A stretch of 64,000 nucleotides of DNA, taken from assembly GCA_016350165.1 (NCBI GenBank), contig CP066225.1:2170001-2234000 (forward strand). Direction: 5' to 3'. The notes under the pieces were generated by a model. The model was not told where the DNA came from. It made no database searches and saw only the letters and a program-made list of their open reading frames with translations. Source of the DNA: Planctomycetota bacterium (lineage in GTDB: Bacteria; Planctomycetota; Phycisphaerae; Phycisphaerales; Phycisphaeraceae). The first letter of the stretch is position 1, and every line of letters starts with the position of its first letter. Positions 17,403 through 25,660 of this stretch are shown here, piece after piece. The position numbers were made by a program, and so were the translations under genes.

Positions 17403-18773
17403 TCAATTAGCCTGCTCATACTCTTTCGAACCATCATCATTCGAGAACCAGCAAATCGCGAACAGAATCGATGCAATCGCACCTGCACCCGCTAACACCA
17501 TATAACCTGTTCCCCAACCATAAACATCAACGATCTTACCGAGTCCCCAACCCGACAAAATACTCGATCCGTAGCCAAAAAACCCTGTTAAACCAATTGA
17601 AGTCGCAGCAGCCTTACGTGTCGCCAGGTTTGCAGCAACAACACCGACAAGACATTGCGGACCATAAATCAAGAATCCAGCAGCACATAGAAGTGCGACA
17701 TTTATAACAATTGAAGTAGAAGTGTTTTGCCAAAACAAAATCAATGATCCCGTACAGAGAATCATATAAATCAAACAGGTACGCGACCCATGTCCTTTAA
17801 ATATCTTGTCAGTAATCCAACCGGAAAGCAGCATCCCCGCAATGCCTGAAAATTCATACGCTGACACCATCCACCCTGCTCCAGAAATATCAACACCTTT
17901 GGTTTCAGTAAGGAATGTCGGCCCCCAATCAAGAATTGCATACCGCACGGTATATACAAAAAAGTTAGCAATTGAAATGATCCAAATCCACGGATTCATA
18001 AACACGTTATGCCAAAGTGTATGACGAAATGCGCTTAACGAATCCTTTCCTTCTTTATTTTCAGTTGAATCTATAAAATCTTCATTTACAGGCTCACCGA
18101 GTCTATATTTTTCGTATTGATCAATCGGCGGCAGATTCATTGATTGTGGTTTATCGCGTAATGCCCACAAAAGAAAGACTGCACCAGCGACAGCCATTGC
18201 GCCGGGTACGTAGAATGCATAACGCCAACCAAAATGCTGTGCGAGGTAACCAGCGAGGATCGCGATGAGCATCGCGCCAATTGAGTGACCTGTATTCCAG
18301 ATTGAAAATTTGATTGCACGTTCTTTAGGGCCGAACCAATGTGTTAAGCTTTTCGCACAGGGTGGGAAGCCCATACCTTGTGTCCAGCCATTGATCATCC
18401 AAAAGACACCGAACGCGATTGCGGTAGATGACATACCGAAGAAGAAGTTCATGATCGCAGAGAGGATCAAGCCCGTTGCCATGAAGTAACGTGGGTTGAC
18501 ACGGTCGCCGACAATGCCGTTACAGAATTTCGAGCAACCGTAGAGAAGGCCATGCAATGTAATGAAGATACCGAGGTCGGCTTTGGTTAAGCCAAGCTCT
18601 GTTGCAATGCCGGGCATTGCGAAAGAGAAGTTTTTACGTACTAGATAGAAAAATGCGTAACCGATGAGGCTTGAGAAGAGAATTCGGTTACGCCAATATC
18701 TGTATTTATCATCGACTGCATCAAAGTCAGCTTTAGTGAGTTTTTGATCGGTGTTTGATTGAAGTGTACTCAT
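17403..18773 (-). CDS. MFS organophosphate transporter, GlpT-like
   Basis: A 456-residue major facilitator protein with about 12 membrane helices. The N-terminal signature YRYWRNRILFSSLIGYAFFYLVRKNFS and the segment NGWTQGMGFPPCAKSLTHWF are typical of the organophosphate:phosphate antiporters (GlpT, UhpT). It probably exchanges a glycerophosphate for phosphate across the inner membrane. The gene lies directly downstream of glycerol-1-phosphate dehydrogenase (64 bp), which suggests sn-glycerol-1-phosphate as cargo. The 5' third of the coding strand is C-rich while the rest is G-rich, with the switch near 18150. Confidence 0.88.
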   Translation of the reverse strand: MSTLQSNTDQKLTKADFDAVDDKYRYWRNRILFSSLIGYAFFYLVRKNFSFAMPGIATELGLTKADLGIFITLHGLLYGCSKFCNGIVGDRVNPRYFMATGLILSAIMNFFFGMSSTAIAFGVFWMINGWTQGMGFPPCAKSLTHWFGPKERAIKFSIWNTGHSIGAMLIAILAGYLAQHFGWRYAFYVPGAMAVAGAVFLLWALRDKPQSMNLPPIDQYEKYRLGEPVNEDFIDSTENKEGKDSLSAFRHTLWHNVFMNPWIWIISIANFFVYTVRYAILDWGPTFLTETKGVDISGAGWMVSAYEFSGIAGMLLSGWITDKIFKGHGSRTCLIYMILCTGSLILFWQNTSTSIVINVALLCAAGFLIYGPQCLVGVVAANLATRKAAATSIGLTGFFGYGSSILSGWGLGKIVDVYGWGTGYMVLAGAGAIASILFAICWFSNDDGSKEYEQAN

Positions 18774-18837
18774 TGTTATTTACTTATCTTTAAAGTTAGA
18801 GTTCTTGTGATGATAGCGATAATGGTGATGGATTAAA

Positions 18838-20175
18838 TCATGTAAACAAAGAATCAACATAAGTATTCATCTTGCCTGTCATGAAAGCTAAATCGAGTAC
18901 TGTAAATCTGCGACGAATCATTCGTGCTTCGTGATATGTGTCATGAAGTCGTTGTGGTGTGATACCAATTTGTTGAGGTGTTGTTGGCGCACCTGCACCA
19001 TTTAATTTTGCGATAAGGGTTTCAGCATCAAGTAAATGGTTTTGCAATTTAGTACGTATTAAAGGCCAATTATTTTTGAGTGTTGTGAGTACAACTTTGA
19101 GCTGCGGTGTTAAAATATGCTTTATTTTTAGTTCTTCATGGGCGACGGTTTTAATGTCATCTATATCGAAGGTGTTATTTGCCAGTTCGATTTCGTCTTT
19201 GATGGTTGGATATTTTTGAAGTGCTGCGTCGATATCGAGTGCTTCGAGGTTATCGCTGATGAGAGCCTGATGAAGTTTTGTTGATGCGATTGTGCCGATG
19301 GAAACTTTGAAGCCGTGCGAAGGTGTGATGTTGTCGTGGGTATGATGCTGCATGTCCCAGAGATGACTGAACTGATGCTCTGCGCCACTTGCGGGTCTTG
19401 AAGTTTGATGAGCCTGCATTGCGAAGCCGCCCATCATGAGACCTGTGGTGAGTTTTTCGAGTGCAATGGAATCACCACGTTGAACGCCTTGCGGATCTTC
19501 CAGTGCCTGCATGAGACTATCATGAACGGTTGCCCACACGTTTTGATCGATTGGCTCGAAGCCAAGTGCATCAGCGATGATCCAGTCTGCACCTGCAGTG
19601 ACTTTGGCCATGAGATCGGCATAGCCAGAAGCGTTCATGGGTTTGGGTGCATTGCAGATTACATCAAGGTCAGCAAGGACGCAGCGCGGCGCGGGGCAGA
19701 AGAATGTTTGTTTTGAGCCATGCTTTGTTATGGATGCACCATAGGCGGTGTAGCCATCCATTGAAGCTGCGGTTGCGACGCACATGTATGGACGGTTGGT
19801 GTAATGCGATGCAAGTTTGACGAGATCATTGATCGTACCTGAACCGACGGCAACAGGGATTGCGTTATGCTGCTTGAGGACATCGGTGATGATATCAACG
19901 AAGCGAAACTCAGCGTATAAAGATGGATCGGTGATGATGAAAGGTTCTGATTCGCACAAACCAACTTGACTAAGCACTTGATAGACGGTTTCACCTGCAG
20001 CTTTGTAGGTGTTTTGGTCTGCGATGATAAAGGCTGTTTTATTTGGAAAGAGATTGCGGAACATCTCAGCGGCGAACTGGAGGTTGCCATGCCCTACAGA
20101 GAGGTCTTTTGTGTCGTTGGCGGCTGCGAGCGCTTTTTGCAGTACAGGGTCAAGTTGTGTGTTTTGTGTGGGCAT
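18838..20175 (-). CDS. sn-glycerol-1-phosphate dehydrogenase (AraM/EgsA family)
   Basis: A 445-residue member of the iron-alcohol-dehydrogenase superfamily in the G1P dehydrogenase branch. It has the dinucleotide-binding GSGTINDLVK (about residues 111-120), CVATAASMDGYTAYGASITKHG and SGYADLMAKVTAGADW, followed by the metal-site HQ/H region (GAEHQFSHLWDM, SHGFKVSIG). The enzyme interconverts glycerol-1-phosphate and dihydroxyacetone phosphate with NAD(P)H. I start at ATG 20175, which has AAAGG 10 nt upstream; ATG 20193 and a TTG at 20232 are also possible. Its neighbours, a phosphodiesterase and a GlpT-like transporter, point to a catabolic direction rather than lipid synthesis. Confidence 0.87.
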   Translation of the reverse strand: MPTQNTQLDPVLQKALAAANDTKDLSVGHGNLQFAAEMFRNLFPNKTAFIIADQNTYKAAGETVYQVLSQVGLCESEPFIITDPSLYAEFRFVDIITDVLKQHNAIPVAVGSGTINDLVKLASHYTNRPYMCVATAASMDGYTAYGASITKHGSKQTFFCPAPRCVLADLDVICNAPKPMNASGYADLMAKVTAGADWIIADALGFEPIDQNVWATVHDSLMQALEDPQGVQRGDSIALEKLTTGLMMGGFAMQAHQTSRPASGAEHQFSHLWDMQHHTHDNITPSHGFKVSIGTIASTKLHQALISDNLEALDIDAALQKYPTIKDEIELANNTFDIDDIKTVAHEELKIKHILTPQLKVVLTTLKNNWPLIRTKLQNHLLDAETLIAKLNGAGAPTTPQQIGITPQRLHDTYHEARMIRRRFTVLDLAFMTGKMNTYVDSLFT

Positions 20176-20263
20176 AGAATAACTACCTTTCATTACCTCA
20201 ATCGAACGCGATCCGTAAAGAAATACAGGCAATACTTATTAATGATAGATGATCATTGTTTGT

Positions 20264-21913
20264 TTATTTTGAATGCTTTTTGTAGTAAGCATCTACAGCT
20301 TGGGTTGTGACATCTGGATAGTCGGTGGCGAAGGAATCAACGCCGAGATCGAGTAGCATCCAGTAAACTTTTTGATCCCATACTTTCCATGGCAGAACCT
20401 GAAGCATGACATTACGGTTATGTAATTCATGTGCGACGGCTGCGATGTACTTGGAAGAAGGGATGAATGGATCAGGTTTTGATTCGTCGTAACGAACGTG
20501 AATCTGAATTGAAGTCAGTGAATCAAAGTTAGATTTGATTAGCTGATCAACAGTAAATTCGATTGCGTCTTGCCCGCCGCCGATCCATTGGAGAGTTTTT
20601 GTTTCAGGAAGGTATAGTTTCCACTGCTTATGAAATTCGTGGTACTTAGAAGCAAGTGTTACCTGATTTTGAACTTTATACTCTATCACTTTATCAGCGA
20701 GCATTTCAAGATCGACGTCTTTAATGTCGAGATACATTTGCCTGGTTGGATCGTCTTGTAATTCGGCAAATAGATCGTCGATTGAAGGTACGCGAAGGTG
20801 TGCGTACTTGGCTCTATCCCATGAGCCGACGTCAATGGTTTTTAGTTCATCCCAAGAAAAGTCTGCAATTTCCAGCTTTTTCCTGTCATCTGAAACATGC
20901 TTGCCAAGACGTTTGAGGTTGTGGTCGTGAATGGCGACGATGATGCCGTCTTTTGTGGTGTGGAGATCGGCTTCGGGGATTGTGTTGATGCTCCAGCCGT
21001 AGTTAAAGGCAGGCATTGTGTTTTCTGGGAGAAGTTTGCCTGCGCCACGATGCGACTGAATGATGAAATCTTTGCGATCAATGCGCGATGGTGCGATTGA
21101 AATGTTGTCTTTATTGAAAGGCATTTTACTGAGTGAAAATGCCTGATCTTTGCCTTCATCTTTGTTGAGCTGTTCGAGCGTGATGTTACGGAGTGAGGCG
21201 ATCCATTCAGAATTTTTATCGCCGTTGGAGATGCCGAGATTGTTGGCGACTGGGTAAGTTAATGAATAGCTCTGCCAGAAAGAATGTTGGACGGATTGTC
21301 CGTAACCCTTACCGATAAATTTTGTGCCTGCGTTGAGTCTGTATAAACCGACATCAATGAAACCGTTTTTACCACCACGCCATGAGATTTCACCGGGATG
21401 GCCGTCACCTTCCTTGGGATATTCGTTGCTACGAAATTTAATGAAGTGCAGCTGTTGGTTAGATGTAAAGAGATGAAGGTTGTCACCTTTATCGTTGAGT
21501 TTGAAAGCGTATTTGTTGTTTTGAAGCGTGGCGTACTCTGAGGATTGAGCGTAGATGTGGATCTTGTAATCGGAAGCGTCAATGTCGTCAGTACCTTTAC
21601 CGTTGTAGATGACGATGAGCGTGCCGGGCTTAAGATTTTGAAGGAAACCCTTGTTGTTGTCGTTAATTGTGACGGTATTTTCGCTCACCTTGTTCCATGT
21701 ATTACGATCTGAAACAGAGAGATCATTGAGGTTTTGATTTGGATCGATGACAAGAAGTTCAACAGCTTCGTAATGACCATCACCGCCGCCAGTTGTGTGC
21801 CAATAGAACTCGTTGATGATGACACCTTGATTGACTTTGGCCGATGCGGTTTGAATGCAAAGACAAGTCAGAAGTATGAGTGCGAAAGATTTGATATATA
21901 TTTTTAACTTCAC
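20264..21913 (-). CDS. secreted glycerophosphodiester phosphodiesterase with N-terminal lamin-tail-like domain
   Basis: A 549-residue exported protein. A signal peptide covers residues 1-25 (LILLTCLCIQTASA). Residues 30-200 resemble a lamin tail/LTD beta-sandwich (VIINEFYWHTTGG...EAVELLVIDPN). The GDPD TIM barrel spans about 282-545, with catalytic H288-R289, the PENT segment at 296-299, metal ligands E314 and D316, and H329 in IHDHNLKRLG. The family hydrolyses glycerophosphodiesters to glycerophosphate and an alcohol. The start is GTG with AAAGAG upstream; no in-frame ATG is closer. It begins 18 bp after the pilin-like gene, so the two are translated from one mRNA. Confidence 0.9.
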   Translation of the reverse strand: MKLKIYIKSFALILLTCLCIQTASAKVNQGVIINEFYWHTTGGGDGHYEAVELLVIDPNQNLNDLSVSDRNTWNKVSENTVTINDNNKGFLQNLKPGTLIVIYNGKGTDDIDASDYKIHIYAQSSEYATLQNNKYAFKLNDKGDNLHLFTSNQQLHFIKFRSNEYPKEGDGHPGEISWRGGKNGFIDVGLYRLNAGTKFIGKGYGQSVQHSFWQSYSLTYPVANNLGISNGDKNSEWIASLRNITLEQLNKDEGKDQAFSLSKMPFNKDNISIAPSRIDRKDFIIQSHRGAGKLLPENTMPAFNYGWSINTIPEADLHTTKDGIIVAIHDHNLKRLGKHVSDDRKKLEIADFSWDELKTIDVGSWDRAKYAHLRVPSIDDLFAELQDDPTRQMYLDIKDVDLEMLADKVIEYKVQNQVTLASKYHEFHKQWKLYLPETKTLQWIGGGQDAIEFTVDQLIKSNFDSLTSIQIHVRYDESKPDPFIPSSKYIAAVAHELHNRNVMLQVLPWKVWDQKVYWMLLDLGVDSFATDYPDVTTQAVDAYYKKHSK

Positions 21914-21931
21914 AATGAATCTCTTTTTGTT

Positions 21932-22708
21932 TTAATCGACAATGAGAATGCCATAAGGAAGATAGTTGTGACCTGTGCGGTTGTAGTCCATTAGCCACTT
22001 GTCGGTTTGACCTTCGACGTGCCCATCGAGGAAAGTAATATTTGCATTTTCCTGATGACGATCGGCTCGGCCTGATGCGTCGAGTTCGACTTTAGGATGT
22101 GGGTTGGAAGGCTCGCCGTAAAGAGTTTGCGTGAGATTCACACGTGTGTCTGATCCTGGGATGATGTATGCACGCCATGCGTCCATGAGGAGGATTGTTT
22201 CGGTTGAGTGAGGAATGACGTCGAGTTTACGTGATATGATATTTGGGTTGTTGAGGAGTTGGTCGGATGCGCCACCTTTGTTGTAGGCGTAGTTGCCGAC
22301 GATTGTTGAGGTGAGGCTTTTGGGAAGTGGGTAGGCTTGTTCGCTGGTTGGACAATCAAAGACTTCGACTGATTTTCCAGTGTATTCGTAGACGTAGTAG
22401 GTCCAGTCCCACCATGAATGCATGACGGAGCCGGGGTAGTGAAGCGTTGGTGAGAGGTCTTCAAAGTTTTTGGTTGAGCCTGCGGGGAAGGTACTGTCAT
22501 AGTCGTTTGCGTACATGATAAAAGCGAGGCCGATTTGGCGTTGATTGCTTTTACATGCGATTGATTGAGCTGCTTGCTTGGCTGCACTAAGCGCGGGGAG
22601 CAATATTCCAATGAGCAATGCGATGATTGAAATAACTACGAGTAGTTCAATTAACGTGAAGGCTGTTATGTGAGATGACGATTTATGATACTTTTGAAAA
22701 TGCTTCAT
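21932..22708 (-). CDS. prepilin-type N-terminal methylation domain protein
   Basis: A 258-residue pilin-like protein with a 16-residue leader and [13 protein letters not shown] helix, then a globular domain ending in the exact H-X9-DG signature ([12 protein letters not shown]). Same family as the gene at 15244. It lies inside the phosphodiester operon between a PEP-CTERM gene and the GDPD gene. The role is unknown. Confidence 0.88.
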   Translation of the reverse strand: MKHFQKYHKSSSHITAFTLIELLVVISIIALLIGILLPALSAAKQAAQSIACKSNQRQIGLAFIMYANDYDSTFPAGSTKNFEDLSPTLHYPGSVMHSWWDWTYYVYEYTGKSVEVFDCPTSEQAYPLPKSLTSTIVGNYAYNKGGASDQLLNNPNIISRKLDVIPHSTETILLMDAWRAYIIPGSDTRVNLTQTLYGEPSNPHPKVELDASGRADRHQENANITFLDGHVEGQTDKWLMDYNRTGHNYLPYGILIVD

Positions 22709-22740
22709 GACGTGTCTCCGGTATTGATCATGAATATGTA

Positions 22741-22773
22741 AAAAGTAATATTGCCATTCCCAGCAATATTACT
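22741..22773 (-). terminator. intra-operon terminator/attenuator after PEP-CTERM gene
   Basis: Read on the minus strand, a perfect 11-bp stem AGTAATATTGC / GCAATATTACT with an 8-nt loop is followed by TTTTTAC. It lies between the PEP-CTERM gene and the pilin-like gene of the same direction, so it may reduce expression of the distal genes. Confidence 0.75.
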
Positions 22774-22780
22774 GAGTGTT

Positions 22781-23917
22781 TTATCGTTTACGTGCAGCGA
22801 GACAGAGAGAGCCGAGCGAGAGAAGGAGCATGGAAGATGGCTCTGGGATTACTGTCTGGAATACGTAGATGGAGTCTTGGCTATCTGGGTTACCGATGGC
22901 AAGGAACTTACCGTCTGGCGAGAAGGCCAAACTGTTAACGCCGACGTTCAAGTCGGTGCCTGACATTTCGATGGTTGCTTGAGCGATCATATCGCCGCTT
23001 GCATCTTCAGTTGCGTTTGCAAGGTCAACACGAATGAGATCTCTTGTTGAATCGTTAGTTTTCTTAGCGAACCAAAGTGAGCCGTCGAGCGGATTGATTG
23101 CAATTGCATCGTCGATATTTAGTGATGAAGAAATACCATTTAGAAGGATATCTTGTGTGGTGCCGTCGAGAGCGAGTGAATGAATAGCTGCGTAATCAGT
23201 GCCGTTGAGTGATTTTGTCGTGGCAGTAAGACGAGCATAATATGCGAGGCCAGTTTGAGCGTTGATATCACCACGGAAGTTAATATCAGCATTGTCGGTG
23301 TCTGCAAAAACAGTGTTGACAGAACTAGTCGTTATGTTGACCGTTGAAATTGCTTCTTGATTGTTGTTGTCCTTACCGTTGTCGAACATGACCAGATAGT
23401 CGGTATCATTAAAGTTGGCGTATGCGATGGATACGGGGTCATCATCACCTGAAGTACCGTAGTTGCTGAGGATTTTAGTTTCGGTTGGATTATTGAGTGG
23501 TGAAGTCACTTTGTAGATTGAGGGCGTTTTGTCGAATACGACATAAACATTGCCTTGCGTATCAACGGTAACGTCGATTGGTGCGTCAAGGTCGTTATTG
23601 TTTTCGCCTGCGAGAGCGAGACGTTCGGAAGTTGTTTGATTTGTGAGGTTGAATGCGTAGAGGCCTCGTTTTGCGTTTGAGCTAGATTTATTAGCAAGAT
23701 AAATCTGATTGTAGTTGCCTTGATCATCTTTTGAGATTGTGTCCCATGCGATGCCTGCGATTACGTTGACGGTTGTTTGATCTTCGTTTGCGACGACGTA
23801 AGTTTGAGGTGAGTCAATGAGGTTTGCACCGAAATTATTGAATGTTGCTGCATACGAAGTTGAGGAGAGCAAACCTATCGCGAGGCTGCTTGCCATGTAT
23901 TCCCATTTTTTAGTCAT
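22781..23917 (-). CDS. PEP-CTERM protein, beta-propeller-like
   Basis: A 378-residue exported protein: signal peptide (LAIGLLSSTSYA), repeated blades with motifs such as DVTVDTQGNVYVVFD and SLAFSPDGKFLAIGNPDS that resemble NHL/WD-type propellers, and a PEP-CTERM tail (VIPEPSSMLLL...ARKR). GGGAGA lies upstream of the ATG, 45 bp after the SorC gene with no promoter between. Probably a surface-exposed binding protein; the ligand is unknown. Confidence 0.82.
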   Translation of the reverse strand: MTKKWEYMASSLAIGLLSSTSYAATFNNFGANLIDSPQTYVVANEDQTTVNVIAGIAWDTISKDDQGNYNQIYLANKSSSNAKRGLYAFNLTNQTTSERLALAGENNNDLDAPIDVTVDTQGNVYVVFDKTPSIYKVTSPLNNPTETKILSNYGTSGDDDPVSIAYANFNDTDYLVMFDNGKDNNNQEAISTVNITTSSVNTVFADTDNADINFRGDINAQTGLAYYARLTATTKSLNGTDYAAIHSLALDGTTQDILLNGISSSLNIDDAIAINPLDGSLWFAKKTNDSTRDLIRVDLANATEDASGDMIAQATIEMSGTDLNVGVNSLAFSPDGKFLAIGNPDSQDSIYVFQTVIPEPSSMLLLSLGSLCLAARKR

Positions 23918-23962
23918 CTCGATCTCCCTATAATCATTCTTTTGATTTCAATTAGGTATATA

Positions 23963-24949
23963 TTATTTAAGTGAAAGAAGTGTTTTTGCACCGTCTTCAT
24001 CTATAACAAGTGATTTGACTAAATTTCCTTTGATTGCACCGAGGATCGCTTTGGATCTTTGTCCGCCTGCAACAACTGCAACCACTTCCGGAATTTTTCT
24101 GATTTCATCAAGTTCGATGCTAATGACACGGTTGCGATAATCGGTATCACATTCATTACCATCGATGTCGAAAAAGCGGCCAACCATTTCGCCAACTGCA
24201 CCTGCTTTTCCAAGCTCTTGTATGTCGTCTTCACTGACAACGTTGCGATCTGCGAAAACTGAGTTTTGACTTGTGCCAATACCTACGAAGGCGAGGTCGG
24301 CATCGGTGTACATTTGTTTTACGTTTTTGATTGGGTCCAATGCTAAGAGTGCGTCACATGTTGGTGCGTCTGGAACGTAAACTGGACAGTTGAGCATTTG
24401 GAAATTGCCGTTGAACTTGCTTGCAAGTTCGGAGCCGAGTTTGATCGCGTCGTAACCGCCGATGCTTGAATCAATATTCCCCATGCCTTGGACGACGGTA
24501 ATGTCACGCGCATCTTGGTTCGGTTCCATATGATTGATGACACTGCAAAGACTGCGACCACCTGCGACGACGACGGTGTTATTGCTTTGTATGTAGTTAG
24601 AGAGGATCTCCGCGGAGAAGTGTGCGATGGTGTGACGGATTTCTTGAATCTTGAGTTGAGAGAAGGTTTTGATGACGAGCACTTCTTTGAGATCAAAGTT
24701 ATCTTCTAGTGCTTGCTCAAGATTTGTTGCGCGAGGGTTATAATCAGCGACGGTTATCTGAACGATGCCACGCTCTCTTGCAAGACTGAGAAGGCGTGAG
24801 ACTTTTGCTTGTGAAACGTTGACCATGCGTGCGACTTCGGATTGTCCGAGTCGATCGAGGTAATAGAGCCTTGCGGTTAGGGCGAGCAGGTCATCGGAGA
24901 TATCTTGATTTGAAGCCATGAGTAGAGCCATTGCTGAATAAATATTCAC
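23963..24949 (-). CDS. SorC/DeoR-type sugar-binding transcriptional regulator
   Basis: A 328-residue SorC-family regulator. The N-terminal helix-turn-helix (about residues 27-70; YYLDRLGQSEVARMVNVSQAKVSRLLSLARERGIV) is followed by the sugar-phosphate-binding domain (VVVAGGRS, VVQGMGNI, GIGTSQNS, VVAVVAGGQRSKAILGAIKGN). Members bind sugar phosphates and control catabolic operons. The first frame start is GTG 24949; ATG 24931 or 24919 (MASNQDISDD) are equally possible because no clear ribosome-binding site is present. It is the first gene of the phosphodiester operon, so glycerophosphate or a related phosphate is the likely inducer. Confidence 0.88.
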   Translation of the reverse strand: MNIYSAMALLMASNQDISDDLLALTARLYYLDRLGQSEVARMVNVSQAKVSRLLSLARERGIVQITVADYNPRATNLEQALEDNFDLKEVLVIKTFSQLKIQEIRHTIAHFSAEILSNYIQSNNTVVVAGGRSLCSVINHMEPNQDARDITVVQGMGNIDSSIGGYDAIKLGSELASKFNGNFQMLNCPVYVPDAPTCDALLALDPIKNVKQMYTDADLAFVGIGTSQNSVFADRNVVSEDDIQELGKAGAVGEMVGRFFDIDGNECDTDYRNRVISIELDEIRKIPEVVAVVAGGQRSKAILGAIKGNLVKSLVIDEDGAKTLLSLK

Positions 24950-24960
24950 GAATAATTATC
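24949..24960. promoter_or_regulatory. SorC half-palindrome at the gene start
   Basis: The ten bases GAATAATTAT (24950-24959) are identical to the core of the 16-bp palindrome at 25038-25053. It overlaps the GTG start of the regulator gene. Confidence 0.45.
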
Positions 24961-24977
24961 TTTTCTTTGCCATGTCA

Positions 24978-25005
24978 AGAATATCGCTTAAAGCAAGCCG
25001 GTCAA
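24978..25005 (-). promoter_or_regulatory. promoter of the sorC-phosphodiester operon
   Basis: On the minus strand: TTGACC (25005-25000), 16-bp spacer, TATTCT (24983-24978). The predicted start is near 24971, just before the GAATAATTAT element. Confidence 0.55.
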
Positions 25006-25037
25006 GTGTATCTATCGCGCATTAACCTAAAAATTAC

Positions 25038-25053
25038 ATGAATAATTATTCAT
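25038..25053. promoter_or_regulatory. perfect palindrome, probable SorC operator
   Basis: Perfect 16-bp palindrome ATGAATAATTATTCAT about 35 bp upstream of the operon promoter; its core recurs at 24950-24959. Confidence 0.55.
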
Positions 25054-25224
25054 ACGCAAAATTGCCTATAAAACTTGTGCAAATCTTGATTTATGTACTT
25101 CGAAGAATTGAGTTATTTATTCATTTTTTCGCATGCCGCATGTTCGACAACTTCGTAAATTCAAACAGCATGGCCAAACGCGATCGCTCATCTATCGCAT
25201 CCCCAACAACACTGGGGCAAATTC

Positions 25225-25612
25225 AACTTAATAAATAACCCACATCTTAAACTGCTATCCAAAGACAAAAAGACAGATCATGGCGCGATGATCCCTTTGC
25301 ATAACGAGCTTGCAGAAGCCTACATTAATACATTGAAATTTCCCGCCACCCCCAATCGTGAACATGACATCACGTATAACTTAAAACTCTTCCGTTTCCC
25401 GCATGAAATTATTCGTATATACGATCGTGACGTCGCGGCTGAAAGTATTCCCAAACACAACCAACGTGGCCATGCCGTCGACATCCATACCCTCCGCTAT
25501 AAGTAGTTATCACGTCACGTACCGCTATGGCCGTCATGCGTAGCAGCAACATTGAGCACCTCTTAATTACTACACCGCAAGTAAATGGAAAATCAAAGAT
25601 TATCTATTTGAC
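25225..25612 (+). pseudogene. tyrosine recombinase (phage integrase) remnant
   Basis: The plus frame from about 25225 to 25506 reads HLKLLSKDKK, then GAMIPLHNELAEAY, RDVAAESIPKHNQRGHAVD and IHTLR before a stop (IHTLRYK*). This follows the tyrosine-recombinase pattern of K-T...VPLHPELAEAL, DLxAAGIP...GRxxDFHALRHT. The HxLR box is where the catalytic domain would continue. After it, another frame (about 25522-25590) reads SRTAMAVMRSSNIEHLL, matching the RTAMxLMRHSxIxLT segment before the nucleophile Tyr. The gene therefore has a stop, a frameshift and no recognisable N-terminus. It marks an old mobile-element insertion just upstream of the NAD genes. Confidence 0.75.
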
Positions 25613-25636
25613 ATTAAAATGTGTTAGTGTTATTTT
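25608..25636 (+). promoter_or_regulatory. promoter of pncB-nadE
   Basis: TTGACA (25608-25613), 17-bp spacer, TATTTT (25631-25636). The NrtR-type dyad overlaps the -10 box. Confidence 0.7.
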
Positions 25637-25644
25637 TACACTAT
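25624..25644. promoter_or_regulatory. NrtR operator (NAD box) before pncB
   Basis: Dyad TTAGTGT-N7-ACACTAT, with arms separated by TATTTTT. It agrees with the TTAGTGT/ACACTAA-type sites known for NrtR and recurs before the nrtR gene at 29195-29215. Confidence 0.75.
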
Positions 25645-25660
25645 CTTAAGGAGGTACCCA

